Assembly (NCBI GenBank): GCA_020086605.1
Contig: JACBWW010000083.1
Location: 1,363,542 to 1,427,541, forward strand
DNA: 64,000 nt
Origin: Lanius collurio
Lineage: Eukaryota > Chordata > Aves > Passeriformes > Laniidae
Direction: 5' to 3'
The translations under genes were made by a program, and so were the position numbers. Position 1 is the first letter of the stretch, and the number at the start of each line of letters is the position of its first letter. The notes under the pieces are model-generated. The model was not told the origin of the DNA and searched no databases. It was given only the letters and a program-made list of their open reading frames with translations. This document shows positions 62,400 through 64,000 of the stretch, one piece after another.

Positions 62400-62560
62400 G
62401 CTCCTTGTCTGGCCTTGGGCAAATCATTTAACCTGGTTCAATCAATTTGCTTGGCTCTCACACCTCTCTGTCTCCAGAAAATGAGGTAAATTATGTGGTC
62501 CTGCTACAGGGAGTAGTAAGGTGGAATCAATTACTTTGTGAAGCACTTGAAGCGTCTTGA
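62400..62560 (+). mobile_element. MIR-like SINE
   Basis: The order of segments follows a MIR-type SINE in sense. 'ccttgggcaaatcatttaac' is at about 62412, then 'cacctctctgtctccagaaa' and 'atgaggtaaattatg', then 'ctacagggagtagtaagg', then 'tttgtgaagcacttgaag' near the end. The match spans about 150 bp with decay. It is nonautonomous and inert. Subfamily needs a library search. Confidence 0.72.
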
Positions 62561-62588
62561 ATGGGAGAAATCATGGCAATAGAGAACA

Positions 62589-62632
62589 TCCTTATTAATT
62601 ACACTAACTAATTAATTATTATTGAATAAGGA
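62589..62632. repeat. Inverted repeat with homeodomain-type core
   Basis: TCCTTATT (62589-62596) and AATAAGGA (62625-62632) are exact reverse complements. The centre holds repeated TAATTA motifs ('attaattac', 'ctaattaattatt'). It lies 30 bp after the SINE. Confidence 0.85.
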
Positions 62633-64000
62633 CAATTTTGTTCTTTTGAGAGGAGAAAAATATACTTTCCAGACATTTCTTTTGCTCACATCCTTGGAAG
62701 AGTGAGTTTCAACTGAAGAAGACTGAATGAGGAGCTTAACCCAAATAAAATAAATTGCCAGTAATTTCTGGTATCCCCTATGCCATTATTGAACAATTTG
62801 CATTTGAATCAGGGCTTTTTCCATCACAATCCAGTTTCACCTGATCCTGCTCTGTAATCACCATCCTCATTTATGAAATCCCAGCATGTTGCCACAGAAA
62901 TTATGTCACAAATTCATCATTATGACTTCCCCAGCAGGAACAATTGGAGCTGGAGATTGGCTGTAAAAGTTGCCTTTTTACCAGTCCTGCTTTAAAGATA
63001 TTTTAATTTTTTTTTTTTTTTAAATTAGACTAGAGAAGTGAGATTAGCTACAATGGGGAATTAGACAAGCATGCCATGAATATCCCAGGGATACAAGATT
63101 ACATCCCTGAGTCACAGGAACCATAAAATATGATCAAGAGACTTTATGGAGGATGATCTTTGAATCAGCTCCTAATCGCTGAGCTGTTTACATAAAATCC
63201 ACTATTTGTTAAAAAAAAAAGTAATTCAAAATTCAAAAGTGAACTCAACTGATAATAGTAAAGTTGCAGCTACTCCCGTCAGGAAGGCTTATCTGTCAAG
63301 CCCCTCCAAACCCACAGCTCATAGGTTTGCACACTCCTTTGATAACATGGTAATTAGTCAGGTACTGTGGCAAGAAACATTCAGAGAGAAAACTTTTGAG
63401 GTAAATTATTAATGCTTAAATATTTTACATTCTTCTTGCTAGGCTACACTCCTGTCGCTGCTGCTTGTCAAAGGCTGGCATGTACTGCATTTCCTAATGA
63501 GAGCCATTGAAGAACCTTGACACAGGAAAACCTCAAAACAAAGACTATTTCTGCTATAAGCAATGCACTTTGCCAGAAATTGTCTTATTATACCTCTTAA
63601 TCATTGAAAATAAACAACATCAGAATAAAAGCCTCTTTTTAATGGTGTTAAAACTGAGAAAATAATTCAGTGAAAAAAATAGCACCTTATAGAGAGTGTA
63701 ACATCCAGTTTGAGGGCCACAAACATGAGCTTGGGTCTTGTATGGATCCATTCACACTTTCCCCTCCTTTCTCCCATGCACCCATCCCTCCATGCAGCTG
63801 GAGCCCACCCGCTCCTCTGGGTTTTGGCAGCAAAGGCCGGGTGATTTGAGAAGCGCCTACTCCTGTGGCTGAGGAGATCAAAGCTACCATGTGCCAGGTC
63901 CTCACTGCATCAGCTATTAACTCAAACTGCCATCAGTTCTCATTTGAGCTTACACAAATTATGGCAGCTGGAAAATTACCCAACCATAAATCACCATTAC
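62633..64000. other. Noncoding stretch to window end
   Basis: No gene recognised. A T15 run lies at 63007-63021 and an A10 run near 63210. The last frames are under 75 codons and have no domain. No feature clearly runs off the edge. Confidence 0.6.

Noticed and set aside
1..64000. CRISPR, operons, prophage, rRNA, tRNA or endogenous retrovirus
   Set aside because: No regularly spaced repeats, ribosome-binding patterns, cloverleaf, rRNA motif, paired LTR or retroviral gene was seen. The sequence has vertebrate noncoding character.

Overview
This window looks like a gene-poor stretch of a bird nuclear genome, either intergenic or a very large intron. The main evidence is four CR1 LINE fragments at about 1656, 18252, 27580 and 27929. 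Two of them carry the avian CR1 signatures: the TTCTATGA-type 3' tail and the internal 'ggttgttcagcctggagaag' segment. Other evidence is the near absence of other young repeats, the lack of Alu, L1 or B-type SINEs, short microsatellites, and strong CpG depletion outside a few islands. I cannot name the species or the locus from the sequence alone.

I found no protein-coding gene, rRNA, tRNA, CRISPR array or intact mobile element I can support. The longest open frames (about 168, 162 and 161 codons) are compositionally biased or carry no recognisable domain, and they look like chance. Two short open segments with splice-like edges (28935-29115 minus, 30137-30336 plus) are listed only as weak exon candidates.

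Layout. 0-12 kb has moderate GC, with an old CR1 fragment, a small CpG island with a G-quadruplex motif (3385-3720), an ATTA-rich segment (4880-5110), a CA microsatellite, a pyrimidine-rich degenerate minisatellite (9840-10100) and a 26-bp-period duplication with CCAAT-like sites (about 11320-11480). 12-28 kb has a MIR-like fragment, a striking 14-bp perfect hairpin (12638-12671), a CR1 interior fragment followed by a 15-bp tandem repeat, an ancient transposon-like fragment (19157), a nested palindrome (23229-23277) and a tail-to-tail pair of CR1 ends (27580-27990). 28-36 kb is mostly AT-rich and repeat-poor, with homopolymers, microsatellites and possible conserved noncoding segments. 36-54 kb alternates GC-rich and AT-rich blocks. 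It contains homeodomain-type motif clusters, a 13-bp minisatellite, a T-tract/A-tract inverted pair around 46 kb, an ancient palindromic repeat (50966) and a C15 tract inside a hairpin (53601-53636). 54-64 kb has a duplicated homeodomain-site module (55353-55474), an old CR1-type remnant (57694) and the best SINE remnant, MIR-like (62400-62560), directly followed by an ATTA-rich inverted repeat.

The most plausible function of such a region is cis-regulation of a distant gene. That is inference from motif density and CpG retention and needs cross-species alignment. I did not find a new multi-gene system here.
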